A stretch of 6,131 nucleotides of DNA from Actinomycetota bacterium. Its GTDB lineage: Bacteria; Actinomycetota; Acidimicrobiia; Acidimicrobiales; Ilumatobacteraceae. Positions 1 through 5,611 of this stretch are shown here, one piece after another. The notes beneath the pieces are model-generated. The model did no database searches. It was not told the DNA's origin and worked only from the letters and a program-made list of their open reading frames with translations. The translations under genes were made by a program, and so were the position numbers. Position 1 is the first letter of the stretch. Each line of letters begins with the position of its first letter. The stretch is taken from contig SYNW01000139.1 of NCBI GenBank assembly GCA_005805045.1, positions 1 through 6,131 of the forward strand, in the 5' to 3' direction.

Positions 1-57
1 GAAGCCTGCGATGATATCCAGCGCGACTTGGCCGAAGCCCTCGCGCAAAGCAATTAG
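1..57 (+). CDS. 3' end of an unidentified gene (partial, C-terminal 18 residues)
   Basis: Frame 1 is open from the window edge to a TAG at 55-57 and reads EACDDIQRDLAEALAQSN, an acidic, amphipathic-helix-like tail. It is too short to assign to a family. It would converge on rpmG with only 2 bp between the two stop codons. Genes next to C- ribosomal protein clusters are often zinc-related (Zur, a Zn ABC transporter or a COG0523 GTPase), but nothing in these 18 residues shows that. The same bases also read openly on the minus strand downstream of rpmG, but no ATG or GTG start follows the rpmG stop there; the only candidate is a TTG at 46-48. I therefore prefer the plus-strand reading, with low certainty. 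Confidence 0.4.
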   Translation, partial: EACDDIQRDLAEALAQSN

Positions 58-59
58 TT

Positions 60-230
60 TTAGCGCTCTTCTTTAAAAATCACGTGCTTGCGCACGACTG
101 GGTCGTACTTTTTTAGTTCAAGGCGCTCGCGTGAGTTGACCTTGTTTTTGCGAGTCACATATGTGAAGCCAGTGTCGGCTGTGCTGCGCAACTTGATGAT
201 TGGACGCTTATCTTTGCTTTTTGCTGCCAT
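60..230 (-). CDS. rpmG: 50S ribosomal protein L33, cysteine-free (C-) form
   Basis: This 56-residue protein starts MAAKSKDKRPIIKLRSTADT and has the L33 core YVTRKNKVNSRERLELKKYDP followed by VRKHVIFKE. It is a small structural protein of the large ribosomal subunit near the E site. Zinc-binding L33 carries CxxC at the TADTGF region and again in the YCPxCRKH region; here these read TADT and YDPVVRKH, and the protein has no cysteine at all, so it cannot hold the zinc ribbon. The ATG lies 9 bp after the rpmB stop, so the two genes are very likely one transcript and translationally close. No strong Shine-Dalgarno sequence precedes it (GAG within TGAGCC at best). Length and sequence match the family without truncation. 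It ends with TAA, 2 bp from the stop of the converging gene at the window edge. Confidence 0.95.
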   Translation of the reverse strand: MAAKSKDKRPIIKLRSTADTGFTYVTRKNKVNSRERLELKKYDPVVRKHVIFKEER

Positions 231-239
231 GACTGAGGC

Positions 240-476
240 TCAGACTTTCTTTCCGGCGCGACGCATTTCGGCGACGACTGATTCGATGCCACGCTTGTCG
301 ATCGTGCGTACACCCTTGGTGCTGACGTTGAGGGTTACCCAACGGCGCTCAGAAGGCAACCAGAAGCGACGCTTGTGTGCATTGACGCGCCACCAACGCT
401 TGGTGCGAATGTGGGAGTGCGAGATTGTATGACCCTTGCTCGGGGTCTTCGAGAGGACATCACAGCGATTTGGCAC
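240..476 (-). CDS. rpmB: 50S ribosomal protein L28, zinc-independent (C-) form, GTG start
   Basis: This 78-residue protein begins MPNRCDVLSKTPSKGHTISH and contains the L28 signature blocks: SHSHIRTKRWW, KRRFWLPSERRW, and VSTKGVRTIDKRGIE near residues 51-65. It is a large-subunit ribosomal protein. Only one cysteine (Cys5) is present, so the paired CxxC motifs of zinc-binding L28 are missing. This resembles the shorter actinobacterial C- paralogue. I chose the GTG at 474-476 because it gives the usual family start just before the conserved CxV element and the usual 78-residue length. The frame stays open up to an ATG at 539, but that would add 21 unrelated residues and pass through the promoter candidate. 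A TATACT hexamer ends 6 nt before the GTG, so the mRNA may be leaderless. rpmG follows 9 bp downstream. Confidence 0.94.
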   Translation of the reverse strand: MPNRCDVLSKTPSKGHTISHSHIRTKRWWRVNAHKRRFWLPSERRWVTLNVSTKGVRTIDKRGIESVVAEMRRAGKKV

Positions 477-482
477 TTTGAC

Positions 483-488
483 AGTATA
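483..488 (-). promoter_or_regulatory. Candidate -10 box of rpmB-rpmG (leaderless)
   Basis: On the minus strand TATACT is followed by six bases (GTCAAA) and then the GTG start of rpmB. A start point 7 nt past the hexamer falls on the G of GTG, which would make the transcript leaderless. There is no recognisable Shine-Dalgarno sequence upstream, which agrees with this. The -35 region is weak, with no TTG at 16-18 bp. The placement is seen; promoter activity is inferred. Confidence 0.55.
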
Positions 489-510
489 GAGGGCACTTTT
501 CCCCCGATAC
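484..510. promoter_or_regulatory. Imperfect inverted repeat between divergent rpmB and rpmE2 (candidate operator)
   Basis: Arms GTATAGAGGG (484-493) and CCCCCGATAC (501-510) match as inverted repeats at 8 of 10 positions around a 7-bp spacer. The outer ends of the arms overlap the -10 candidates of both divergent genes, so one bound regulator could shut both. The sequence does not look like the usual AT-rich actinobacterial Zur box (TGAAAATCATTTTCA type), so the regulator is unknown. Part of the symmetry may simply come from two facing -10 boxes. Confidence 0.4.
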
Positions 511-513
511 ACT
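508..513 (+). promoter_or_regulatory. Candidate -10 box of rpmE2 (leaderless or near-leaderless)
   Basis: TACACT is followed by eight bases and then the rpmE2 ATG at 522, so a start point 7-9 nt downstream gives a leader of 0-2 nt. No Shine-Dalgarno sequence is present in TTGAAGCC. A TTGACA at 478-483 is too far upstream (24 bp) to act as a normal -35 box. The box faces the rpmB promoter, and the two core promoters overlap. Confidence 0.45.
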
Positions 514-521
514 TTGAAGCC

Positions 522-812
522 ATGAAACCCGAGATTCACCCTGATTATCAGTTCGTTGTTTTTGAAGATAGTTCAGCCGACTATCGCTTTTTGACTCGCT
601 CGACGCTGAAGCCCGACCCTGCAAAAAATGTTGTTTGGGAGGACGGCAACACTTACCCACTCGTGCAACTCGAAATCTCAAATGCCAGCCACCCGTTCTT
701 TACGGGTCAGATGAAGATCATCGACTCGGCCGGTCGTGTTGATCGCTTCAACAAGCGCTATGGCGCCCGCAAGAAGACGGTCGTAAAAAAAGCACCAGCT
801 GCCAAAAAATAA
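522..812 (+). CDS. rpmE2: 50S ribosomal protein L31, type B (zinc-independent)
   Basis: This 96-residue protein starts MKPEIHPDYQFVVFEDSSAD and shows type B L31 features: the IHPDYxxVVFxD opening, FLTRSTL, an insertion containing VWEDGNTYPLVQLEIS, then ASHPFFTG, and RVDRFNKRYG at residues 72-81. It contains no cysteine, whereas type A L31 has a CxxC zinc site. L31 sits at the central protuberance and bridges the subunits; type B usually replaces type A when zinc is scarce. The C-terminus carries a short Lys/Ala-rich tail (KKTVVKKAPAAKK) common in actinobacterial versions. The ATG at 522 fits the family start; the frame is open upstream to 375 but runs antisense through rpmB. It is divergent from rpmB-rpmG with only 45 bp between start codons, and its TAA is 22 bp from the stop of the converging dehydrogenase gene. 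Confidence 0.95.
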   Translation: MKPEIHPDYQFVVFEDSSADYRFLTRSTLKPDPAKNVVWEDGNTYPLVQLEISNASHPFFTGQMKIIDSAGRVDRFNKRYGARKKTVVKKAPAAKK

Positions 813-834
813 CTGACGCGCGAATTCGGCGTGA

Positions 835-2043
835 TTAGCGCTTGACAATTATTTCGCGTGAAAGTTTCGTGATCGAGGTCTCACCAATTAAGGCCATCGT
901 GCGCGACACGCCACTTGTGATGTGATCCAGCGCCCACTGCACGCCCAACTCACCCGCCGCACCTAGACCATATAAATAGGGCCGACCAAACATCACCGCC
1001 CGCGCGCCGAGTGCACACGCTTTGACGACATCTGATCCACGACGAACGCCACCATCGACTAACACCTCAATTGAGTTGCCGACCGCATCGATCACGCTTG
1101 GCAACAACTCAATTGGGGCAGGCGAACCATCAAGTTGACGACCGCCATGGTTCGACAATGCGATCGCGTCGACTCCCATAGATGCGGCTTGCTTGGCGTC
1201 TTCTACACATTGAATGCCCTTGAGCATTATCGGCAGACCAGACTCTTGACGAATCCAGTCGAGATCGTGCCAACTTAGCGTCGGGTCGAATTGCGAATTG
1301 ACATAATCAGAAAGCGTGATCGCTTTCGAGCCGTCTACATCAGACCGCCCGGCAACCGCCGAAAAAGTAATTGGCTCGTTGGTGACGAACTTATATGTCC
1401 ATCGTGGATGTCGAATGCCGTCGATGAAAGTTTCAAGACCAATCTTGGGTGGAAGAGTGAATCCGCGTCGTACATCACGCTCGCGACGACCGAACACCGC
1501 CGTATCGACAGTGACCATGATCGATTTATAGCCCGCCGCTTTGGCACGTTGCACGAGTTCGCGCGACAAACCGCGATCGCGCCAAACGTAAAGTTGATAC
1601 CACAACGGACCAGTCGCCACCTTGGCAACTTCTTCGATGCTGCGTGTGCCGAGAGTCGACAACGTGAACGGCAACGAATTTTTGCCGGCAACTCGGGCGA
1701 CCGCGAGTTCGCCCTGAGGGTGCGCGATGCGGGTGAAACCAGTCGGTGAAAGTGCGATCGGAAACGGCACCGGCTGACCCATGATTGTGGTCGCCGTGTC
1801 GATCCGCGAAACGTCGCGCAAAACTTTTGGCACTAAACCAAACTTCGAATATGCCGAACTGTTGTTGGCGAGCGACCATTCGTCTTCGGCTGCGCCGTCA
1901 AAATAGTCGAACACGCCGCCTGGCAGGTTGCGCTTGGCAAGAAGGCGCAAGTCTTTGAGGTCGCCACACGCAGTAAGCCTGCGTTTATCACCGTTGAATT
2001 CGAATTTGCGAAGTTGAACAACCGAGCGAACCGATTTGAGCAC
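835..2043 (-). CDS. lldD: FMN-dependent alpha-hydroxyacid (probably L-lactate) dehydrogenase, LldD2-like
   Basis: This 402-residue protein covers the full FMN-dependent alpha-hydroxyacid dehydrogenase TIM barrel. Seen in order: FDYFDGAAEDE with the substrate-binding Tyr47; ALSPTGF (97-103) and QLY (150-152) at the FMN; VTVD (177-180); the GRRERDVR segment around residue 185-192; MLKGIQ with Lys275; SNHGGRQLDG with the catalytic base His299 and Arg302; VDGGVRRGSDV (329-339) and GRPYLYG (353-359) for FMN phosphate. The family oxidises 2-hydroxyacids such as L-lactate to 2-oxoacids. The N-terminal KRRLTACGDLKDLRLLAKR stretch and overall layout resemble mycobacterial LldD2, from memory, which passes electrons to quinone. 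The symbol is given on that resemblance; mandelate or another hydroxyacid remains possible. There is no signal peptide, so it is cytoplasmic or loosely membrane-bound. The GTG start lies 4 bp after the decarboxylase stop, indicating an operon. Confidence 0.88.
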   Translation of the reverse strand: MLKSVRSVVQLRKFEFNGDKRRLTACGDLKDLRLLAKRNLPGGVFDYFDGAAEDEWSLANNSSAYSKFGLVPKVLRDVSRIDTATTIMGQPVPFPIALSPTGFTRIAHPQGELAVARVAGKNSLPFTLSTLGTRSIEEVAKVATGPLWYQLYVWRDRGLSRELVQRAKAAGYKSIMVTVDTAVFGRRERDVRRGFTLPPKIGLETFIDGIRHPRWTYKFVTNEPITFSAVAGRSDVDGSKAITLSDYVNSQFDPTLSWHDLDWIRQESGLPIMLKGIQCVEDAKQAASMGVDAIALSNHGGRQLDGSPAPIELLPSVIDAVGNSIEVLVDGGVRRGSDVVKACALGARAVMFGRPYLYGLGAAGELGVQWALDHITSGVSRTMALIGETSITKLSREIIVKR

Positions 2044-2047
2044 AGAA

Positions 2048-3481
2048 CTACTCTAGCGAGTTGATGATTTCGGCGACCTCTTCGATTGTCGTGCGCGGAT
2101 TGATGATGCAAAAACGCAGGATTGTTTCACCGTTGTGTGCTGTTGGCACGACGAACGCACGGCCCTCATTGAGCATCTTGTCGCTCCATGCTTGATATTG
2201 ATCGGGCGTCCAGCCGTTGCGCTTGAAAATGATGATCGAGAGTTCTGGTTCGAGCAACAATTCGAGATATGACGCGTTTTTGATCAACTGTGTTGCTTCA
2301 CGCGTGACTTGCAGGGTGATCTCCATCGCTTCTTCGTATGCCTCGGTGCCATGCGTTGCGACGCTAAACCAAAAAGGCAAACCTCGCGCTCGTCGCGAAA
2401 GATGATGCGCCATATCTGACGGGTTCGCCAATGCGTCGCCAAGGTCTTGTTGTTGCAATACCTCTAAGTATTCGGCGCGTTGAGTATGCGCGCGGCGAGC
2501 CGTATCGGGATCACGATAAATCAGCGCACAACAATCAAACGGGCCGAACAGCCACTTATGGGGATCAACGATGAAACTGTCGGCCATTTCAATGCCAACG
2601 AACAAGTGCTTGACACTCGGTGCACAAAGTGCCGCTGCTCCGTATGCCCCGTCAACATGAAACCAGGTGCCGAGTTCGCGCGCCTGCTCGCCTGCCGCGA
2701 CGAGGTCGTCAATCACGCCAAGATTTGTTGTACCCGATGTTGCAACGATCGCACATACTCGGTTGCGATCTTGTGGGTCGAGTTCAGCAATCGCTTGTCG
2801 TAAATTAATACCCGACATGCGCCCCTGTGCGTCGGCTTGAACCTTGACGATGTCTGCATCCATCGCATTTGCAGCCAGCGCAACAGACGAGTGCGCGCCA
2901 GATGAAGTCACAAGAATTGGTCGCACGCGATCGAACACCCCTTTGCCATTTTGTCGCCAACGCCATCGTGCGGCGATCAACGCCGAAAGATTGCCCGCGG
3001 TGCCGCCACTAACGAACACGCCGGCACTAGTGACGGGAAAATTCGCCAAACTTGCGACCCACTGCAATGCTTGATTTTCGGCATAGACGGCACCAGAACT
3101 TTCGAGCCACGAGCCTGCGTAAATGTTTGACGCGCTCAAAACGAGATCGAACAACACCGCGCTCTCGGTTGGCGCGCCAGGCACGAACGACAAAAACGAT
3201 GGATGGTCGACGCTGATGCAAGCGCGCGAGAGATGATTGGTGAAAATCTCAAGTGCTTTTAGACCACCAAGCCCCTCAGGAGTAATCGTGTTGCCGACGA
3301 GCGCCTGCAATTGACTGAGAGTTTTAGGGCCGTCAAGCGGTGGTGGGTCGAGACGAATGCGATCGAGGGCATATTCGACAACTACCTCAGCAAGTTTTTC
3401 GCTGTCCTGGTCGTGATAGTGCATCCAATAGCCGTCGGACTCGTTGCCCGACGACGGATGTTGTGGGAGATTTGTCACCAT
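2048..3481 (-). CDS. Group II (DDC-type) PLP-dependent amino acid decarboxylase
   Basis: This 477-residue protein is a complete fold-type I, pfam00282-type decarboxylase. Visible landmarks: HPSFLSFVPGAPT (93-105) lining the active site; VSGGTAGNLSAL (157-168) for PLP phosphate; SGAHSS with ring-stacking His197; TSGTTNLGVIDD (248-259); HVDGAYG with Asp277, which pairs with the pyridine nitrogen; DPHKW with Lys309, the Schiff-base lysine. Tyr338 in AEYLE lies 29 residues after that lysine, as does Tyr332 relative to Lys303 in mammalian DOPA decarboxylase. Having Tyr rather than Phe there favours true decarboxylation over aldehyde synthesis. The amino acid substrate (aromatic, glutamate or other) cannot be read off. 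The ATG is the first possible start because an in-frame TAA lies 6 nt upstream. It is the first gene of a likely two-gene operon with the hydroxyacid dehydrogenase. Confidence 0.9.
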   Translation of the reverse strand: MVTNLPQHPSSGNESDGYWMHYHDQDSEKLAEVVVEYALDRIRLDPPPLDGPKTLSQLQALVGNTITPEGLGGLKALEIFTNHLSRACISVDHPSFLSFVPGAPTESAVLFDLVLSASNIYAGSWLESSGAVYAENQALQWVASLANFPVTSAGVFVSGGTAGNLSALIAARWRWRQNGKGVFDRVRPILVTSSGAHSSVALAANAMDADIVKVQADAQGRMSGINLRQAIAELDPQDRNRVCAIVATSGTTNLGVIDDLVAAGEQARELGTWFHVDGAYGAAALCAPSVKHLFVGIEMADSFIVDPHKWLFGPFDCCALIYRDPDTARRAHTQRAEYLEVLQQQDLGDALANPSDMAHHLSRRARGLPFWFSVATHGTEAYEEAMEITLQVTREATQLIKNASYLELLLEPELSIIIFKRNGWTPDQYQAWSDKMLNEGRAFVVPTAHNGETILRFCIINPRTTIEEVAEIINSLE

Positions 3482-3485
3482 TTTT

Positions 3486-3491
3486 TATGTA
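3486..3491 (-). promoter_or_regulatory. Weak -10 candidate of the decarboxylase operon
   Basis: Minus-strand TACATA precedes AAAA and the ATG at 3481. The distance to the ATG (4 nt) is a little short for a leaderless start, no convincing -35 lies 16-18 bp upstream, and no Shine-Dalgarno sequence is present. The 55 bp between the two divergent starts must hold this promoter somewhere. Confidence 0.3.
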
Positions 3492-3510
3492 CCACGATGG
3501 CGAACTCTAC

Positions 3511-3532
3511 TTGTCACAAAAGGTAATCTTTT
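3511..3532. promoter_or_regulatory. Two small palindromes in the decarboxylase/cytochrome divergent spacer
   Basis: TTGTCACAA (3511-3519) is a perfect 9-bp palindrome. Overlapping it, AAAAG (3518-3522) and CTTTT (3528-3532) form a 5-bp inverted repeat around GTAAT that covers the cytochrome -10 candidate. Either could be an operator; both are short enough to be chance. Confidence 0.25.
3524..3529 (+). promoter_or_regulatory. Candidate -10 box of the cytochrome c gene (leaderless)
   Basis: TAATCT is followed by seven bases (TTTAACC) and the ATG at 3537, so the expected transcription start is at or next to the A of ATG. There is no Shine-Dalgarno sequence in between. The -35 position (about 3501-3506) has no TTG, so the call rests on the -10 box and spacing. 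Confidence 0.5.
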
Positions 3533-3536
3533 AACC

Positions 3537-3929
3537 ATGTCTCCCAAACTCTCGTTTAACTTTTTGAACCTTGCGGCGGTGGCGATGCTGCTGACCCTCG
3601 GCGCTTGTTCGTCGGGTTCGTCAAGCGCCCCTTTAGATTTGTCGCCCGAGGCGGCTGCGGGTCGCGAAGTGTCGATTTCTGCTGGCTGTGCGAGTTGCCA
3701 TGGCGAAAACGGCAACGGTCGCATCGGACCAAATTGGATTGGCCTGGCTGATTCTCAGGTCACACTCAGTGACGGCACTGTCGTGACGGCTGATGATGGT
3801 TATTTATACGAATCGATCAAAGACCCCGCTGCCAAAAAGCGTCGCGGTGCTTCAGGGATCATGCCTTCGAACGCGCTCACTGACGAAGAGATCGCCAGCA
3901 TCATCGTTTATATTCGTGCGCTGAAATAA
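3537..3929 (+). CDS. Monohaem c-type cytochrome, predicted lipoprotein
   Basis: This 130-residue protein has a signal peptide with hydrophobic core LAAVAMLLTLGAC (12-24) whose lipobox LGAC predicts lipidation at Cys24, followed by a Ser-rich linker. The mature domain has one haem-attachment motif, CASCH (51-55), with His55 as proximal ligand, and a GIMPS element whose Met109 is the likely distal ligand. The segment YLYESIKDPAAKKRRG followed by MPSNALTDEEIASIIVYI is typical of class I cytochrome c domains such as those fused to cytochrome oxidase subunit II. It should be anchored on the outer face of the membrane and carry electrons between respiratory enzymes; its partners are not shown. The ATG at 3537 is preferred over upstream in-frame positions (open to 3444) because it starts directly at the signal peptide. 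It is divergent from the decarboxylase operon and converges on the ABC-F gene 4 bp away. Confidence 0.9.
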   Translation: MSPKLSFNFLNLAAVAMLLTLGACSSGSSSAPLDLSPEAAAGREVSISAGCASCHGENGNGRIGPNWIGLADSQVTLSDGTVVTADDGYLYESIKDPAAKKRRGASGIMPSNALTDEEIASIIVYIRALK

Positions 3930-3933
3930 TTTT

Positions 3934-5550
3934 TTAAGCCAGCGTCACGAGCTCGAGCCACGACTCGTTGAAGTAATCCTCTTGGCCGTCTGGCATCAGT
4001 AGCACTTTGGTCGGTGCGAGTTGCTCGACAAACTCGGCGTCGTGGCTGACCAGAACGATCGCGCCCTCCCAATTTGAAAGCGCGTCGGCTACCGACTGAC
4101 GACTTGACGGGTCAAGGTTGTTCGTCGGCTCATCGAGCAACAATAAATTATTTTTGCCGACCATCATCATCGCCAGGGCGAGTTTCGTTTTTTCGCCGCC
4201 CGAAAGAGTCGCCGACTCTTGATAAACCTTGTCACCCGAGAGACCGAACATGCCGAGCATGCCGCGTAGTTCGGTTTCAGTGAGACCAAGCGACACAGGG
4301 GCTTGATCACGCATGTGCTCTACGAGTGATCGTTGCGGCACGAGATTGTCATGCTCTTGGGCGTAGTAACCGGCTTGAACTTGATAGCCGAACTTGACTT
4401 CACCGTTGTCGGGCTTCACTTCACCTGCCAAAATTCGCAACAGCGAAGTTTTTCCGGCGCCGTTCAGACCGAGCACCAGCAGTCGCTCGCCACGACCCAA
4501 GTCGAAACTCACATCATGGAAGATGTCCGGGCCACCAAAAGTCTTGCGCAATCCATCGACTGTCAAAACTGTTTCGCCACAATGGGGTGGCTCAGGAAAT
4601 CGCACCTTCAACACGCGCGCGCCACGTGCGGCGTGCACGCGTGTTTCTTCGATTCGACCAATTCGTTTTTCGATACTGTGCGCCATCGCCGCTTTGCTTG
4701 CCTTTGCACCAAATCGATCTACCACGCGTTGCAGTCGGTCAATTTCTTTGCTCTGCTGGGTCGCTTTTTTCGCTTGACGCGCTTCGTCGGCTTCGCGTGA
4801 CACCAAATATTGCGTGTACGTGCCGCGATATTCGATGATTGAACCCTCAGAGTCTTCGTCGGGGCGGTCAAGATGCAACACGCGCGTGATCGCCTCGTCG
4901 AGTAGTTCGAGGTCGTGACTAATTACGAGCAACGCACCCTTGTAAGCACGAAGAAATTCGAGCATCCAGGTTTTTGCGTCAATGTCAAGGTGGTTGGTCG
5001 GTTCGTCGAGCAACAACGTGTCGCTGCCACTAAACAAAATTCGCGCGAGTTCTACACGACGACGCTCGCCACCTGAGAGCACACCTAGAGCGAGACCCAA
5101 ACGATCAGGTTTCAACCCCAGACCCGCGGCGATTGAACGCGCCTCGCTGTCCGATGCGTATCCCCCCTTCATCGAAAAGTCTTCTTCGGCCTTGGTGAAC
5201 TTGGCTACGTTCGCGTCGCTTGAATTTTCTTCGATTGCGATTCGCAGTTTCTCGATGCGCACAATGTCGTCGTCGATGCCCCGCCCCGACAAAATGTGTG
5301 AGATCGCCGTGCGCGAGTCGAACGAACCGGCGATGCGCGGATCTTGGGGCAGGTAGCCAAAGCCACCCTTACGGTTGATTACGCCTGACTTCGCCTCGTT
5401 GGCACCTCCGAGAACTTTGAACAGCGTCGTTTTGCCCGCGCCGTTGCGACCGACGAGACCGACTTTGTCGCGCGGCATCACGGCGAATGATGCGCTATTG
5501 ACGACGAGTTTGCCGCCGATTTCGACGCATAGATCTTTGACTTGAAGCAC
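3934..5550 (-). CDS. ABC-F family ATPase (ribosome-associated translation factor type)
   Basis: This 538-residue protein has two ABC domains and no membrane segments. Domain 1: Walker A GRNGAGKT (34-41), signature LSGGE (158-162), Walker B with LDEPTNHLD (181-189, Glu183), switch SHD (211-213). A charged, Lys/Arg- and Glu-rich linker at about 245-320 corresponds to the helical P-site tRNA-interaction region of the family. Domain 2: GLNGAGKT (361-368), LSGGE (449-453), LDEPTNNLD (472-480, Glu474), SHD (502-504). Both ATP sites look intact. ABC-F proteins bind the ribosomal E site and act on stalled or initiating complexes; some give antibiotic resistance. Subfamily (EttA, Uup, YbiT or other) cannot be fixed by eye. 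The GTG at 5548-5550 is the earliest possible start, since an in-frame TGA lies 6 nt upstream. No clear Shine-Dalgarno or -10 box was found for it. Confidence 0.93.
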   Translation of the reverse strand: MLQVKDLCVEIGGKLVVNSASFAVMPRDKVGLVGRNGAGKTTLFKVLGGANEAKSGVINRKGGFGYLPQDPRIAGSFDSRTAISHILSGRGIDDDIVRIEKLRIAIEENSSDANVAKFTKAEEDFSMKGGYASDSEARSIAAGLGLKPDRLGLALGVLSGGERRRVELARILFSGSDTLLLDEPTNHLDIDAKTWMLEFLRAYKGALLVISHDLELLDEAITRVLHLDRPDEDSEGSIIEYRGTYTQYLVSREADEARQAKKATQQSKEIDRLQRVVDRFGAKASKAAMAHSIEKRIGRIEETRVHAARGARVLKVRFPEPPHCGETVLTVDGLRKTFGGPDIFHDVSFDLGRGERLLVLGLNGAGKTSLLRILAGEVKPDNGEVKFGYQVQAGYYAQEHDNLVPQRSLVEHMRDQAPVSLGLTETELRGMLGMFGLSGDKVYQESATLSGGEKTKLALAMMMVGKNNLLLLDEPTNNLDPSSRQSVADALSNWEGAIVLVSHDAEFVEQLAPTKVLLMPDGQEDYFNESWLELVTLA

Positions 5551-5576
5551 CCGTCAAGGCTCGCACCACATTCGCG

Positions 5577-5611
5577 TTGATACAACCCGCCAAATCGCCT
5601 ATTGTCGGCGT
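5577..5611 (+). promoter_or_regulatory. Sigma-70-type promoter for the DUF1295 gene, leaderless
   Basis: TTGATA (5577-5582) and TATTGT (5600-5605) are separated by 17 bp. Six bases later comes the ATG at 5612, exactly where transcription would start (7 nt past the -10). This is the best-formed promoter candidate in the window and again implies an mRNA without a 5' leader. It lies in the 61-bp gap divergent from the ABC-F gene. Confidence 0.55.

Larger units (their letters stand above)
474..517. repeat. Direct repeat CACTTTGA flanking the rpmB/rpmE2 spacer
   Basis: CACTTTGA occurs at 474-481 (over the rpmB GTG) and again at 510-517 (just before rpmE2), 36 bp apart. A third partial copy, CACTTT, lies at 494-499 in the dyad spacer. 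An 8-bp repeat in 44 bp is only mildly unusual; it may be a binding-site element or chance. Confidence 0.3.

Noticed and set aside
375..521. Plus-strand in-frame extension of rpmE2 upstream to 375
   Set aside because: It is antisense to rpmB, would place 49 residues before the conserved L31 start, and the L31 family begins at the MKPEIHPDY position.
477..521. Zur box between rpmB and rpmE2
   Set aside because: C- ribosomal proteins made me look for a TGAAAATCATTTTCA-type palindrome, but the only dyad is GC-rich in its centre and does not match, so no Zur site is claimed.
477..539. ATG start at 539 for rpmB, adding 21 residues
   Set aside because: The extra residues are not L28-like and span the divergent promoter and the start of rpmE2; the GTG at 476 gives the standard 78-residue protein.
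813..834. Terminator hairpin between rpmE2 and the dehydrogenase gene
   Set aside because: GAATTC is a palindrome by itself but its flanks do not pair well, and there is no following T run on either strand that belongs to a stem.
1291..1749. 152-codon plus-strand open frame inside the hydroxyacid dehydrogenase gene
   Set aside because: It is a shadow of a well-conserved gene on the other strand, rich in Arg/Ser and without recognisable domains. The frames at 1316, 1335 and 1526 are rejected for the same reason.
4333..4800. 155-codon plus-strand open frame inside the ABC-F gene
   Set aside because: It lies opposite the linker and second ABC domain, has no family resemblance and is explained by the codon pattern of the real gene.
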